Shown here: piece by piece, positions 7,439 through 15,800 of the stretch
Numbering within the stretch: the stretch's first letter is position 1
Layout of the letters: each line of letters starts with the position of its first letter
Assembly: GCA_016721315.1 (NCBI GenBank)
Contig: JADKIL010000019.1
Coordinates: 71,001 to 135,000, forward strand
Length of the DNA: 64,000 bases
Direction of reading: 5' to 3'
Source: Candidatus Villigracilis vicinus
GTDB taxonomy: Bacteria; Chloroflexota; Anaerolineae; Anaerolineales; Villigracilaceae
Notes under the pieces: model-generated
Told to the model about the DNA's origin: nothing
The model's input: the letters and a program-made list of their open reading frames with translations, nothing else
The model's database searches: none
Translations under genes and position numbers: made by a program

Positions 7439-9976
7439 ATGCAACCGTCTTTGGAAAAACTACGCAAATTCTTTCGCCTCGAACACGAAAACAAATATGA
7501 GAATACTGCCATTATTGGCGGACTTGCCAAGATGCTCGATTATTGGGAAGGGGAAGCCCGCGCCGATGGCGTGGCAGAAGAAGTGATCCAGGCGGTCGTT
7601 TCGCGCCTGCGTTCGTATGAAAAGCTGAACCCTACCGGTCGCGCAGATTCGCTCAAGGGACTGTGGAAGCGCATTAGCGAGACTTACCCCGAGGCAGGGC
7701 AAAAGCCCAAAGCGCCGCCATTGCCGCCCCGTCCGCAGCGAAGCGATGATGAGGAGCCGGCAAATATCGATATCGCCGAGGCGGCTCCAGTGCAGAGTCA
7801 AAGCCAGCCGAAGCAGAATCCTCCCCAGCAATTTCAGCAGAAGCAGAGGCAGGCTCCGCCGCAGCGATTTGAATCTGCCACAAGTGCCAAACACAGCCAA
7901 ACGCCCGCCGCTTTGAGTGCGGAGTTAACCGTGCTAAATGGGGTCGGTCCGAAGAATGCTGAGTCGCTTTCGAACTTGGGCATGAAAACGCTGGGCGATA
8001 TGCTGTACTACTTCCCGCGCCGCTATGAAGATTATTCGCTGCTCAAGCCGATCCAGGCGTTGATGTATGGCGATGTGGTCACGGTATTAGGTACGATCCA
8101 AAGTGTGCATAACCGTCCGGTGCGCGGCGGCAAGATGAGCATCATTGAGGTTGTCATTAGTGACGGTACAGGCGCGTTGAAGATCTCGTTCTTTAATCAG
8201 CCGTGGTTGATGAACCGTTTTAAAGTAGGGGAGGCGATCTCAGTCTCCGGCAAGATCGATCAGTATCTTGGGCGCATCGTGATGAACAGCCCCGATTGGG
8301 AGTCGGTGGAGATGGAAAACCTCCATACTAATCGTATTGTGCCGATCTACTCGTTGACGGAACGCATCACGCAAAAATGGCTGCGAAATCAAATGAAGCA
8401 GGTCGTTACCTACTGGGCACCTGCCGTAGTGGACGCGCTGCCCGATATGATCAAGCGTGAAGCGCGGCTGGTTTCGCTTGGCGAAGCGCTTACACAGGTT
8501 CACTTTCCCGATTCGCAGGCGCGGCTTAAACATGCACGCGAACGCCTTGCCTTCGATGAGATCTTTTATTTGCAAATGGGCGTGCTGCGTCAAAAGCGTG
8601 ACTGGCAGGAAGTGGAAGGCAAGCGCTTCACGGTCTCAGACGAGTGGCTGGACGCGCGTTTAGCAGCCTTACCTTTCACCCTGACCTCTGCCCAACAAGA
8701 ATCGCTGAACGATATTCGCCGCGACCTGGATTCTGGCAAGCCGATGAACCGACTCATTCAAGGCGATGTTGGTTCGGGTAAGACGGTCATTGCAGCACTG
8801 GGCGCAAGCATGGTGGTTTCAAGTGGGGCACAGGCGGCTATTATGGCGCCGACCTCGATCCTGGCAGAACAGCATTACCGCAACTTCTCCAACCTATTGG
8901 CAGGAGATGGCGGGTTTTTACAAAAAGAAGAGATCCGCTTGTTGGTGGGGAACACGAACGAGTCTGAGAAAGAAGCGATACGCAGCGGGCTGGCAGATGG
9001 TTCGATCAAGATCGTCATTGGAACGCATGCAGTGATCGAACCGGATGTGCTGTTCAAGGAATTGCAATTCGTGGTCATCGATGAACAGCATCGCTTTGGG
9101 GTGGATCAACGAGCCGAACTGAGAAGCAAAGGTACGAATCCGCATTTGTTGGTGATGACAGCCACTCCCATTCCACGCTCACTGGCGTTGACGATGTTCG
9201 GCGACCTCGACATTTCTGTGATGGATGTGATGCCGGTCGGCAGGCAGCCGATCGCGACCTATGTGCTGCGTCCGCAGGAACGGGAGCGTGCATACACAAT
9301 GATCCGGTCGCAGGTAAAGAACGGCAATCAGGCATTCATTGTTTATCCGCTGATCGACGAGAATGAGAAGATCAATGTTCGTGCCGCGGTGGATGATTTT
9401 GAAACCCTTTCAAATCAGGTATTTTCCGACCTGAAACTGGGTCTCTTGCATGGACGCATGAAGCCCAGTGAAAAAGACGAGGTAATGCTCAAGTTCCGCG
9501 ATAAGGAATATGACATCCTGGTTTCAACTACGGTCATTGAGGTGGGGGTGGATGTACCCAATTCCACATTAATGCTGATCGAAGGCGCGGATCGCTTCGG
9601 TCTGGCGCAATTACATCAGTTGCGCGGACGTGTCGGGCGCGGGTCGGTGGCGTCCACTTGTCTCTTGATCCCAACCCATGAAGATGCGGCGGAGAATGAA
9701 CGTCTGCAGGCGATGGCGACCACGAATAACGGTTTCGAGCTTGCTGACCTCGATCTCAAATTGCGCGGACCCGGTGAATTCCTTGGCACACGTCAGGCTG
9801 GTTTTGCCTCTTCACTGAAGATGGCAAGCATCACGGATGTGGCGCTGATCGAAAAAGCCCGTGAACAAGCCAAGGCGCTTTTTGCGCGCGACCCCTATCT
9901 GAATCAACCCGAGCATGCCTTGCTTGCCGAAGCCTTTGAGCGCTTCTGGAAGGGCACTTCGAGCGATGTGAGTTAG
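7439..9976 (+). CDS. recG: ATP-dependent DNA helicase RecG
   Basis: An 845-residue superfamily 2 helicase that remodels stalled forks and Holliday junctions. An N-terminal helical region (residues 1-110) and a glutamine/proline-rich linker (to about 150) precede the usual core. Then come the wedge/OB domain, Walker A GDVGSGKT (about residue 442), the DEQHRFG box (about 547), MTATPIPR, and the RIG-type helicase C domain with HGRMKPSEKDEVM and LRGRVGRG. The N-terminal extension makes it longer than the E. coli enzyme. The start at MQPSLEKLRK is supported by a -10 hexamer just upstream. Further in-frame codons exist 5' of it. Confidence 0.95.
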   Translation: MQPSLEKLRKFFRLEHENKYENTAIIGGLAKMLDYWEGEARADGVAEEVIQAVVSRLRSYEKLNPTGRADSLKGLWKRISETYPEAGQKPKAPPLPPRPQRSDDEEPANIDIAEAAPVQSQSQPKQNPPQQFQQKQRQAPPQRFESATSAKHSQTPAALSAELTVLNGVGPKNAESLSNLGMKTLGDMLYYFPRRYEDYSLLKPIQALMYGDVVTVLGTIQSVHNRPVRGGKMSIIEVVISDGTGALKISFFNQPWLMNRFKVGEAISVSGKIDQYLGRIVMNSPDWESVEMENLHTNRIVPIYSLTERITQKWLRNQMKQVVTYWAPAVVDALPDMIKREARLVSLGEALTQVHFPDSQARLKHARERLAFDEIFYLQMGVLRQKRDWQEVEGKRFTVSDEWLDARLAALPFTLTSAQQESLNDIRRDLDSGKPMNRLIQGDVGSGKTVIAALGASMVVSSGAQAAIMAPTSILAEQHYRNFSNLLAGDGGFLQKEEIRLLVGNTNESEKEAIRSGLADGSIKIVIGTHAVIEPDVLFKELQFVVIDEQHRFGVDQRAELRSKGTNPHLLVMTATPIPRSLALTMFGDLDISVMDVMPVGRQPIATYVLRPQERERAYTMIRSQVKNGNQAFIVYPLIDENEKINVRAAVDDFETLSNQVFSDLKLGLLHGRMKPSEKDEVMLKFRDKEYDILVSTTVIEVGVDVPNSTLMLIEGADRFGLAQLHQLRGRVGRGSVASTCLLIPTHEDAAENERLQAMATTNNGFELADLDLKLRGPGEFLGTRQAGFASSLKMASITDVALIEKAREQAKALFARDPYLNQPEHALLAEAFERFWKGTSSDVS

Positions 9977-10021
9977 ACTGCCTGACTACAGACAATCAAA
10001 CTAAAGGACAAAACGATACCC

Positions 10022-10540
10022 ATGGTCAGAGCCTTATTTCCCGGAACATTTGACCCGATCCACTATGGTCATATGGATATTGCCAACCGCGCTTCGAAAC
10101 TCTTCGATGAAGTGGTCATGGCTGTGTATGACAAGCCGCTAAAGAACCTGATGTTCTCTCCCGATGAACGTATGGCATTGGTGCGTGAAGCGTTCAACGA
10201 TAACCCCAAGATCAAGGTCACCGGGTATAGCGGGCTAACGATTGAATTTGCTCAAAAGATCAATGCGCATGTCATTGTGCGCGGATTGCGCGTGTTCTCG
10301 GATTTCGAATTCGAGTTTCGGATGGCATTGGCGAATCAACGTCTGGCGGGAGCTGCTGTGGAAACCATTGCTTTTATTACTGCAGAACAGCACACTTTTC
10401 TGTCTTCTTCCACGGTACGGGAGATCGCAACATTGAATGGCAATGTTTCCAGTATGGTGCCATCCTATGTCGAGCACGCGCTTAAGGAAAAGGTCGCCCA
10501 ACTGGGCGAGCAATCCCTGCCAAATGCGTTACGGGATTAA
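10022..10540 (+). CDS. coaD: Pantetheine-phosphate adenylyltransferase
   Basis: A 172-residue enzyme of the penultimate step of coenzyme A synthesis. It shows the nucleotidyltransferase motif GTFDPIHYGHMDI with the HxGH signature at residues 15-18, the RGLRVFSDFEFEF block and the SSSTVRE motif near residue 128. Length is normal. AAAGGA lies 13 bases before the ATG. It is 45 bases downstream of recG and probably co-transcribed with it. Confidence 0.96.
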   Translation: MVRALFPGTFDPIHYGHMDIANRASKLFDEVVMAVYDKPLKNLMFSPDERMALVREAFNDNPKIKVTGYSGLTIEFAQKINAHVIVRGLRVFSDFEFEFRMALANQRLAGAAVETIAFITAEQHTFLSSSTVREIATLNGNVSSMVPSYVEHALKEKVAQLGEQSLPNALRD

Positions 10541-10561
10541 TTTGTGCTAGAATTGTCCGCA

Positions 10562-10567
10562 TATAAT
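10562..10567 (+). promoter_or_regulatory. -10 element upstream of the SepIVA-like gene
   Basis: A perfect TATAAT lies 42 bases before the ATG at 10610. No convincing -35 is found at standard spacing. Confidence 0.4.
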
Positions 10568-10609
10568 GAGTGATACAAGTTCAAACAAAAAATTCTGTGT
10601 GAGAAGACC

Positions 10610-11101
10610 ATGGATATTCTTCAATTAATCGACCGCCTGGAAGAACTCTTCAACGACGCGAAAGCCGTGCCTTTCACGCACAATGTTGTTGTGGATGAAG
10701 ACAAAATGCTGGAGCTGATCGACCAAATGCGCATTGCCATTCCTGAAGAAGTGAAGAAGGCGCAGCAGCTTGTGGCACAGCGTGACCGTGTGATGGCACA
10801 GGCTCAGGAAGAAGCCAACCGCACTTTGGCAATTGCCCGCGATAAAGCGGATCAGCTTGCACAAAAAGATATGATCACTCAGGAAGCCCAACGCCGTGCC
10901 GACCAGATCCTTGCCCAGGCGCGTGCTGAAGCTGAAGATGTCCGTGCGGATGCGGATAACTATGTCCTCGATACGCTGATGCAGTTGCAGGATCAAATTG
11001 CCAAGGCGAGTAATCAGGTCAATAATGGTATTCGTATGGTACAGGAAGACCAGATGCGAAAATCATCTTCCAGCGGCATGCCAGACAAAACAGAGAAGTA
11101 A
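10610..11101 (+). CDS. SepIVA/DivIVA-like coiled-coil protein
   Basis: A 163-residue, highly charged coiled-coil protein. The first 55 residues (ILQLIDRLEELFNDAKAVPF, then the VDEDKMLELIDQMRIAIPEE block) resemble the start of mycobacterial SepIVA, which also begins with a divisome/EARGVP-like segment followed by LELIDDIKDAIP. The rest is alanine/glutamate/arginine-rich helix, which is why such proteins are often labelled ATP synthase subunit b. A role in division or membrane organisation is inferred. Mycobacterial homologues are encoded in the wider coaD/recG neighbourhood. A strong terminator follows. Confidence 0.65.
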   Translation: MDILQLIDRLEELFNDAKAVPFTHNVVVDEDKMLELIDQMRIAIPEEVKKAQQLVAQRDRVMAQAQEEANRTLAIARDKADQLAQKDMITQEAQRRADQILAQARAEAEDVRADADNYVLDTLMQLQDQIAKASNQVNNGIRMVQEDQMRKSSSSGMPDKTEK

Positions 11102-11134
11102 AAAAATCCCCGCCAATTTGGCGGGGATTTTTTT
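11102..11134 (+). terminator. Terminator after the SepIVA-like gene
   Basis: The stem ATCCCCGCC/GGCGGGGAT with a five-base loop is preceded by an A run and followed by a T run, so it may also serve the convergent membrane protein gene. Confidence 0.85.
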
Positions 11135-11144
11135 ATAGGTTGGG

Positions 11145-11750
11145 TTATCCCAATTTGAAGCCAGCTACAAAAAGTGCGGTTGTGAGTAGAAGTAATGCTG
11201 GGAACAATTTCATGATCGTCTCTCTCGATACAAGCGGCTTGCCAGTTTTTAGGAACGATAGCAGCAGTCCTACTACGCCGATCAATGCACCGCCAAGCCC
11301 AACCAGAGCGAAGAGGGGTTTTGTCTCTCCTTGTGCGGCAATGAAGATGGGCAGGAGGAAGATGGTCATACCGGCAATGCCGTGTGTGATGGCAAGGACA
11401 ATGACCGGGAGTCTGCTTGGCATTTGGATTGACCGGGTCAAGGTTACGGCAAGGAAACCGATGATGGCGAAGACCAGGTATGAGGTCCGCCAGGAGGCGA
11501 GGTGCTGCCAGACGAGCCCAACCGCAAGGCTGAGTGGGATGATGGTTGAGAGGATGACTACGATGGGGGCATCCAGCACCTCAATTCCCAAAATGAAGAT
11601 CAGCAGTGCGGCGACGAGGATGACACCGAACGCGATGGTATAGGCGGTGATGGGTAATACATCAAATCCATCAATACCGGCTGATACCTGATACGAAGCA
11701 AGGAGTACGGTGAGTAACAATAAAAAACGGTTCATTGAGGAGAGTTTCAT
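11145..11750 (-). CDS. Hypothetical multi-pass membrane protein
   Basis: A 201-residue protein of which most is hydrophobic. About seven membrane helices are visible, starting with a possible signal-anchor (FLLLLTVLLASYQVSAG). No catalytic motif is recognised. It lies 34 bases downstream of the heme O synthase gene on the same strand, so it may be co-transcribed and could have a role in membrane or heme metabolism, but nothing in the sequence proves this. A second in-frame ATG exists five codons in. Confidence 0.6.
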   Translation of the reverse strand: MKLSSMNRFLLLLTVLLASYQVSAGIDGFDVLPITAYTIAFGVILVAALLIFILGIEVLDAPIVVILSTIIPLSLAVGLVWQHLASWRTSYLVFAIIGFLAVTLTRSIQMPSRLPVIVLAITHGIAGMTIFLLPIFIAAQGETKPLFALVGLGGALIGVVGLLLSFLKTGKPLVSRETIMKLFPALLLLTTALFVAGFKLG

Positions 11751-11755
11751 TTTAT

Positions 11756-11772
11756 GAAGCCTGACAGGCTTC
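11756..11772. repeat. 17-bp perfect palindrome in an intercistronic gap
   Basis: GAAGCCTG and CAGGCTTC flank a single A between the heme O synthase stop and the downstream membrane protein start. On the minus-strand transcript it forms an 8-bp stem without a T tract. Confidence 0.6.
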
Positions 11773-11784
11773 TAGTGTACTCTG

Positions 11785-12660
11785 TTAGATGACTTCCAGC
11801 ACGACCAGGATCATTGCAGCGAGCATATACACAGAGGCATATTTGAACAAGCCAAAGTTGACTCGCTCTGTGGGTTTGAAGGTGATGGCGACTGCCAGGG
11901 TAAGCATTCCCATGGAAAGTACGCCAAGCAGGCGCAGGAAGCCCCAGTCCATACCGATACCAACACCTGCAACGACCATGGCTGCGGCAGCGAGGACAGA
12001 GGAGAAGGCGATGGTGAAGCGGGTGGCGGCAAGACCATACGTCGATGGGAAGGTGGGTATGCCTGCATCGGCATAGTCTTTTTGGAATTTCATGCTGAAG
12101 GTGAGGGTGTGGGTGGGGATCCAGAGCAGGATGCCGAATGCGAGCATAAGACCGATCCAATCAATGGATTCGAGACCAAGCACACGACCCGCAAGAATGG
12201 GCATGGCACCGGAAATGCCGCCCCAAACGATGCTCCAACAGGTGCGGCGCTTGAGCCACATGCTGTACACGACCACATCGAAGAACCAGCCCGCGAAGAC
12301 GACCACGCCATACAGCCAGTCCATTGCGAGTGCCCAGCCGATGCCAATGATGGAGATACATACACCAACCATGAGCACTTCTTTATCTGAGACAAGCCCC
12401 TTGGCGGTGACGCGTTTTTGGGTACGCCCCATCCTGGCGTCTATGTCGCGGTCCCACCACATGTTGAGCAGGGTGCTGCCAGCAATCGCCAGGAAAAGGC
12501 TAATGGAAAGCCCAAGAATGGTGGAAATATTGAAGACGGGGCAGCGTGCGCTCATGTAACCCGCAAGCCCTGTAGCAAGCAGAAGACCTGATTGCGATGG
12601 CTTGGTCAGCGACCAGAACATGGCGAATTTAGATGTAGGAACAGAATCCCTGGTGGACAT
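11785..12660 (-). CDS. ctaB: Protoheme IX farnesyltransferase (heme O synthase)
   Basis: A 291-residue UbiA-superfamily prenyltransferase with about nine membrane helices. It converts heme B to heme O for heme-copper oxidases. The first aspartate-rich motif is NMWWDRDIDARM, followed by RTQKRV, which is characteristic of heme O synthases. The second polar motif is KFQKDYADAGIP. The family signature WIPTHTLTFSM is also seen. The start follows a clear GAGGAG site. No cytochrome oxidase subunits are encoded in this window, so its partner enzyme lies elsewhere. Confidence 0.9.
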   Translation of the reverse strand: MSTRDSVPTSKFAMFWSLTKPSQSGLLLATGLAGYMSARCPVFNISTILGLSISLFLAIAGSTLLNMWWDRDIDARMGRTQKRVTAKGLVSDKEVLMVGVCISIIGIGWALAMDWLYGVVVFAGWFFDVVVYSMWLKRRTCWSIVWGGISGAMPILAGRVLGLESIDWIGLMLAFGILLWIPTHTLTFSMKFQKDYADAGIPTFPSTYGLAATRFTIAFSSVLAAAAMVVAGVGIGMDWGFLRLLGVLSMGMLTLAVAITFKPTERVNFGLFKYASVYMLAAMILVVLEVI

Positions 12661-12708
12661 GGTTTCTCCTCGAGTTGGATTGCAGACGAAGTTCTAAAAG
12701 ATTGGCGA

Positions 12709-12738
12709 AGTATACCTGTCTGCGATATACCCTGTCTA
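12709..12738 (-). promoter_or_regulatory. Candidate promoter of the heme O synthase gene
   Basis: The minus strand reads TAGACA (12738-12733), 18 bases, TATACT (12714-12709), about 50 bases upstream of the ATG. Confidence 0.45.
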
Positions 12739-12840
12739 TATGATTAATTTCTTAATCTTTAGCAACATGACTTCAAAACCTCATAGGCGATGGGGTTGAA
12801 ACTCTAATTTGCCGGAATATCGCCCTGACCAAATTGCGTA

Positions 12841-12846
12841 TATAAT
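12841..12846 (+). promoter_or_regulatory. -10 element of the HD-GYP sensor gene
   Basis: A perfect TATAAT lies 20 bases before the ATG at 12867. No good -35 is seen. The 206-base gap 12661-12866 otherwise holds only the divergent promoters. Confidence 0.5.
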
Positions 12847-12866
12847 CCGTAGAGTAACTCACAGAC

Positions 12867-15800
12867 ATGCATTCAAAATCAAAAATGTCGCCATTAATTG
12901 CATTATTTTCCTACACCGGAGAAAAAATCTCTTCGGTGAATGAATGGCGTGTAAAACTTTTGGATAAGATATTAAAGGCAACTTTTGCCTTGTGGCTTGT
13001 TGCCCTTATTGGGGGGATCTGTAATGTGTTTTCAGAGTATCAGGCATCCGGTGGGGAAATCCAAGATCCGTTGTCACTGGTCGTACCGACAATTTTGATC
13101 TATTTGTTGACCACAATTATTTTTACGTTAATCACCTTTAATCACACATTGAGATACGGTCTGCGCGCCGGACTATTATTGTTCGTTTTGTATATCCTGG
13201 GGACCACTGGAATGGTTCTAACCTCCTTCAGTGGCGATGGCAGGATTTTTTTCTTTGCTTTCATCATTCTTTCAGTTGTATTTTTTGAACTTCCATATAG
13301 TTTGGTCGCATTTATTCTGGCTTTCTTAACCCTGGTAGTGATCGGCTTCCTGCAACTGACTGGCGTCGTGATCGTACCGCCTGAGTGGCAGGTAAATGCC
13401 ATGCAACCCAGGGCATGGGCTACCGGGGGGATTGTGCTTCTGTTTATGAGTGTTGCCGTTTTTATTTCGGTCAACTATCTGATCCAGGCATTTGAAAAAA
13501 GCCTGAGCGGAACCAAGGAAGCGCTCACACGCGAACTGAAGATGGGGCAAACACTCCGTATCGTCAGCGATATTAATCAATTGATCGTACGTACCCGCGA
13601 CCCGAACACGCTGCTCAATGCAATATGCGATCATCTCATTCTAGGACGTGGATACTCTTTCGCATGGATCGGAATGTTGGAGACCGATGGTAGCACATTG
13701 CGGCTTGCCGCACAGTCGGGCGCACCCACAAACTTTGTGAGCACCAAAAGCCGCGTCACTTTAGACCAGGGTCCCGCATGTGCCGCCCAAGCGATTCGCA
13801 GCCGAAGCTTTGTTCGTGTTGATCCTGCGTCTAATATAGGGGAGCTATGCATGGCTTGCCTTTGCCGTGATATTCATCCGAATGCTTCCGCCGTTTCCCT
13901 GCCGATCCTGCGGTTTGACCGTGTCTTTGGTGTGCTAGTTGTGGATCATAAGGATTCGCCTGCATTTTTTGACGAAGCAGAAACATTATTCCTTCATGGA
14001 TTGGCAGATGACCTTGCATATGCGCTGGAACATATTGAGGCATCTGAACAACTCAATATTAACGCGCAATATCAGACTTTATTGAATGAGGTGACCCAAA
14101 CTGCACTTGAGGCGTTCGACCTGGATACCCTGCTGCAAGAGTTTATTAGAAAACTCGAAAAGGCATTGGGTGCCGATGGTTATTACTTTGCGCTTTGGGA
14201 TGAGGCTCGTCAGATTCCGGCAAAGTTCATTTTTTCTGAGAATTTTAGAGCGGTTTTTTCCAATTTGCCGAATCTACAGCCAGATGAGAGGATCTTCAGC
14301 CGCTCAATTTTGGAAGAAGGGCGTGTTCTTGCCATACCAGATACCATGAATTCACCCTTTATCAGTCAGTCCATGGCAGAGCTTTTCGGGATGCGTTCTG
14401 CCCTTGGCATGCCTTTGGTGGCTGAAAATACCCGTTTGGGTGCCTTAGTACTGGGGTATCGGCAAGTCCATGTCTTTACCCAGGAAGAAGTGAAACTGGC
14501 TGAGCAGGCAGCCCAGCAATTTGCTCTTGCCATATTAAAAGTCAAATTGAATGATGAAATGCGCAACAAAGCTGCTGAACTGGAACGCCTCTACACCGCA
14601 TCTCAAGATATGGTGTCCAGTTTATTGGATCCGCCTTCTTTGTTGGCAAAGCTGGCGCGTCATATGACCGAGGCGTTAAAAGTATCCAGCTCGTACATCA
14701 CTTCCTTCAATATCAATGAAGGGAGTATGCGGGTTGTAGCTGAATATTGGAGCGATGATGCTCATCCCTTGGAGAGACGTTCTGACCTTGGGCGAGACTA
14801 CCCGCTTGAAGAATATGATTCCATCGTAACTGCTATGTTGAAAGGTGAAGTAAGCATCATTCATGATGATGACCTGGGGGTGACCGAGGCTGAACACAAA
14901 CAATTTGCGGAATATAGTGTTAAGAGCATGATGTTCGTGCCCATCCTTGCTCATGGTCAGTTGTTGGGAACCGCCGAATTATGGGAGAGCCGCACACGAC
15001 GCGAATTCTCACAAGCCGATATAAAACTGGCTCAAGCGATGTCCAATTATGCCGCCAGTGTTATCGAGAATTCGACACTGTTTACACAAACACGCCAACG
15101 GGAGAACGAATTGGCTGCCATGTTGAAGGTGGCACATGCTGTCTCGTCCAGTTTGCAACTTTCCGATGTATTGAAGCAGGCAGCTACCGAACTGGCGCGT
15201 CTGTTGCGGGTGGATTTCTGTTCCCTATCGGATTATTTGCCCGAAAGGAATGGAATCGTGACCACGGCTTTATTTTCCGCCGATGGTGATGTGAGTGGGC
15301 AGTCAGACCTGGGTCATTATTTTTCACTCGATGATTATCCAACAACATTGAATGTATTGTTGACCGGCAAACCTGCCGTCAACCACTTGAATGATCCTAA
15401 TACCCATCCTTCTGAGATCGCACAACTCAAACATGATGGGATGTTCACGTCGCTAGTCGTTCCGTTGCGTTTGCGCGGGCAATCCCTTGGTCTGGCTGAA
15501 TTGTATTCCTCCGATCCAGAACGGTACTTCTCTTCAGAAGAGATACAACTTGTTTCTGCTCTTGCCGACCAGGTGGCGGTGGCAATAGAAAATGCCTGGC
15601 TCTATGAACGATCCGAGCAGCGAGAGGCGCATTTCCGCGCATTGATCGAAAACTCTGCCGAAGGTGTGGCGATCTTGGATGCCGAAGGGATAATTCGTTA
15701 TGTGGCCCCCTCAGAGGAACGCCTGACGGGATATACCGCAGATGAAATTCTTGGAGGAAGTGCCTTTAAATATATTCATCCTGAAGACCTCCCTAAAGTA

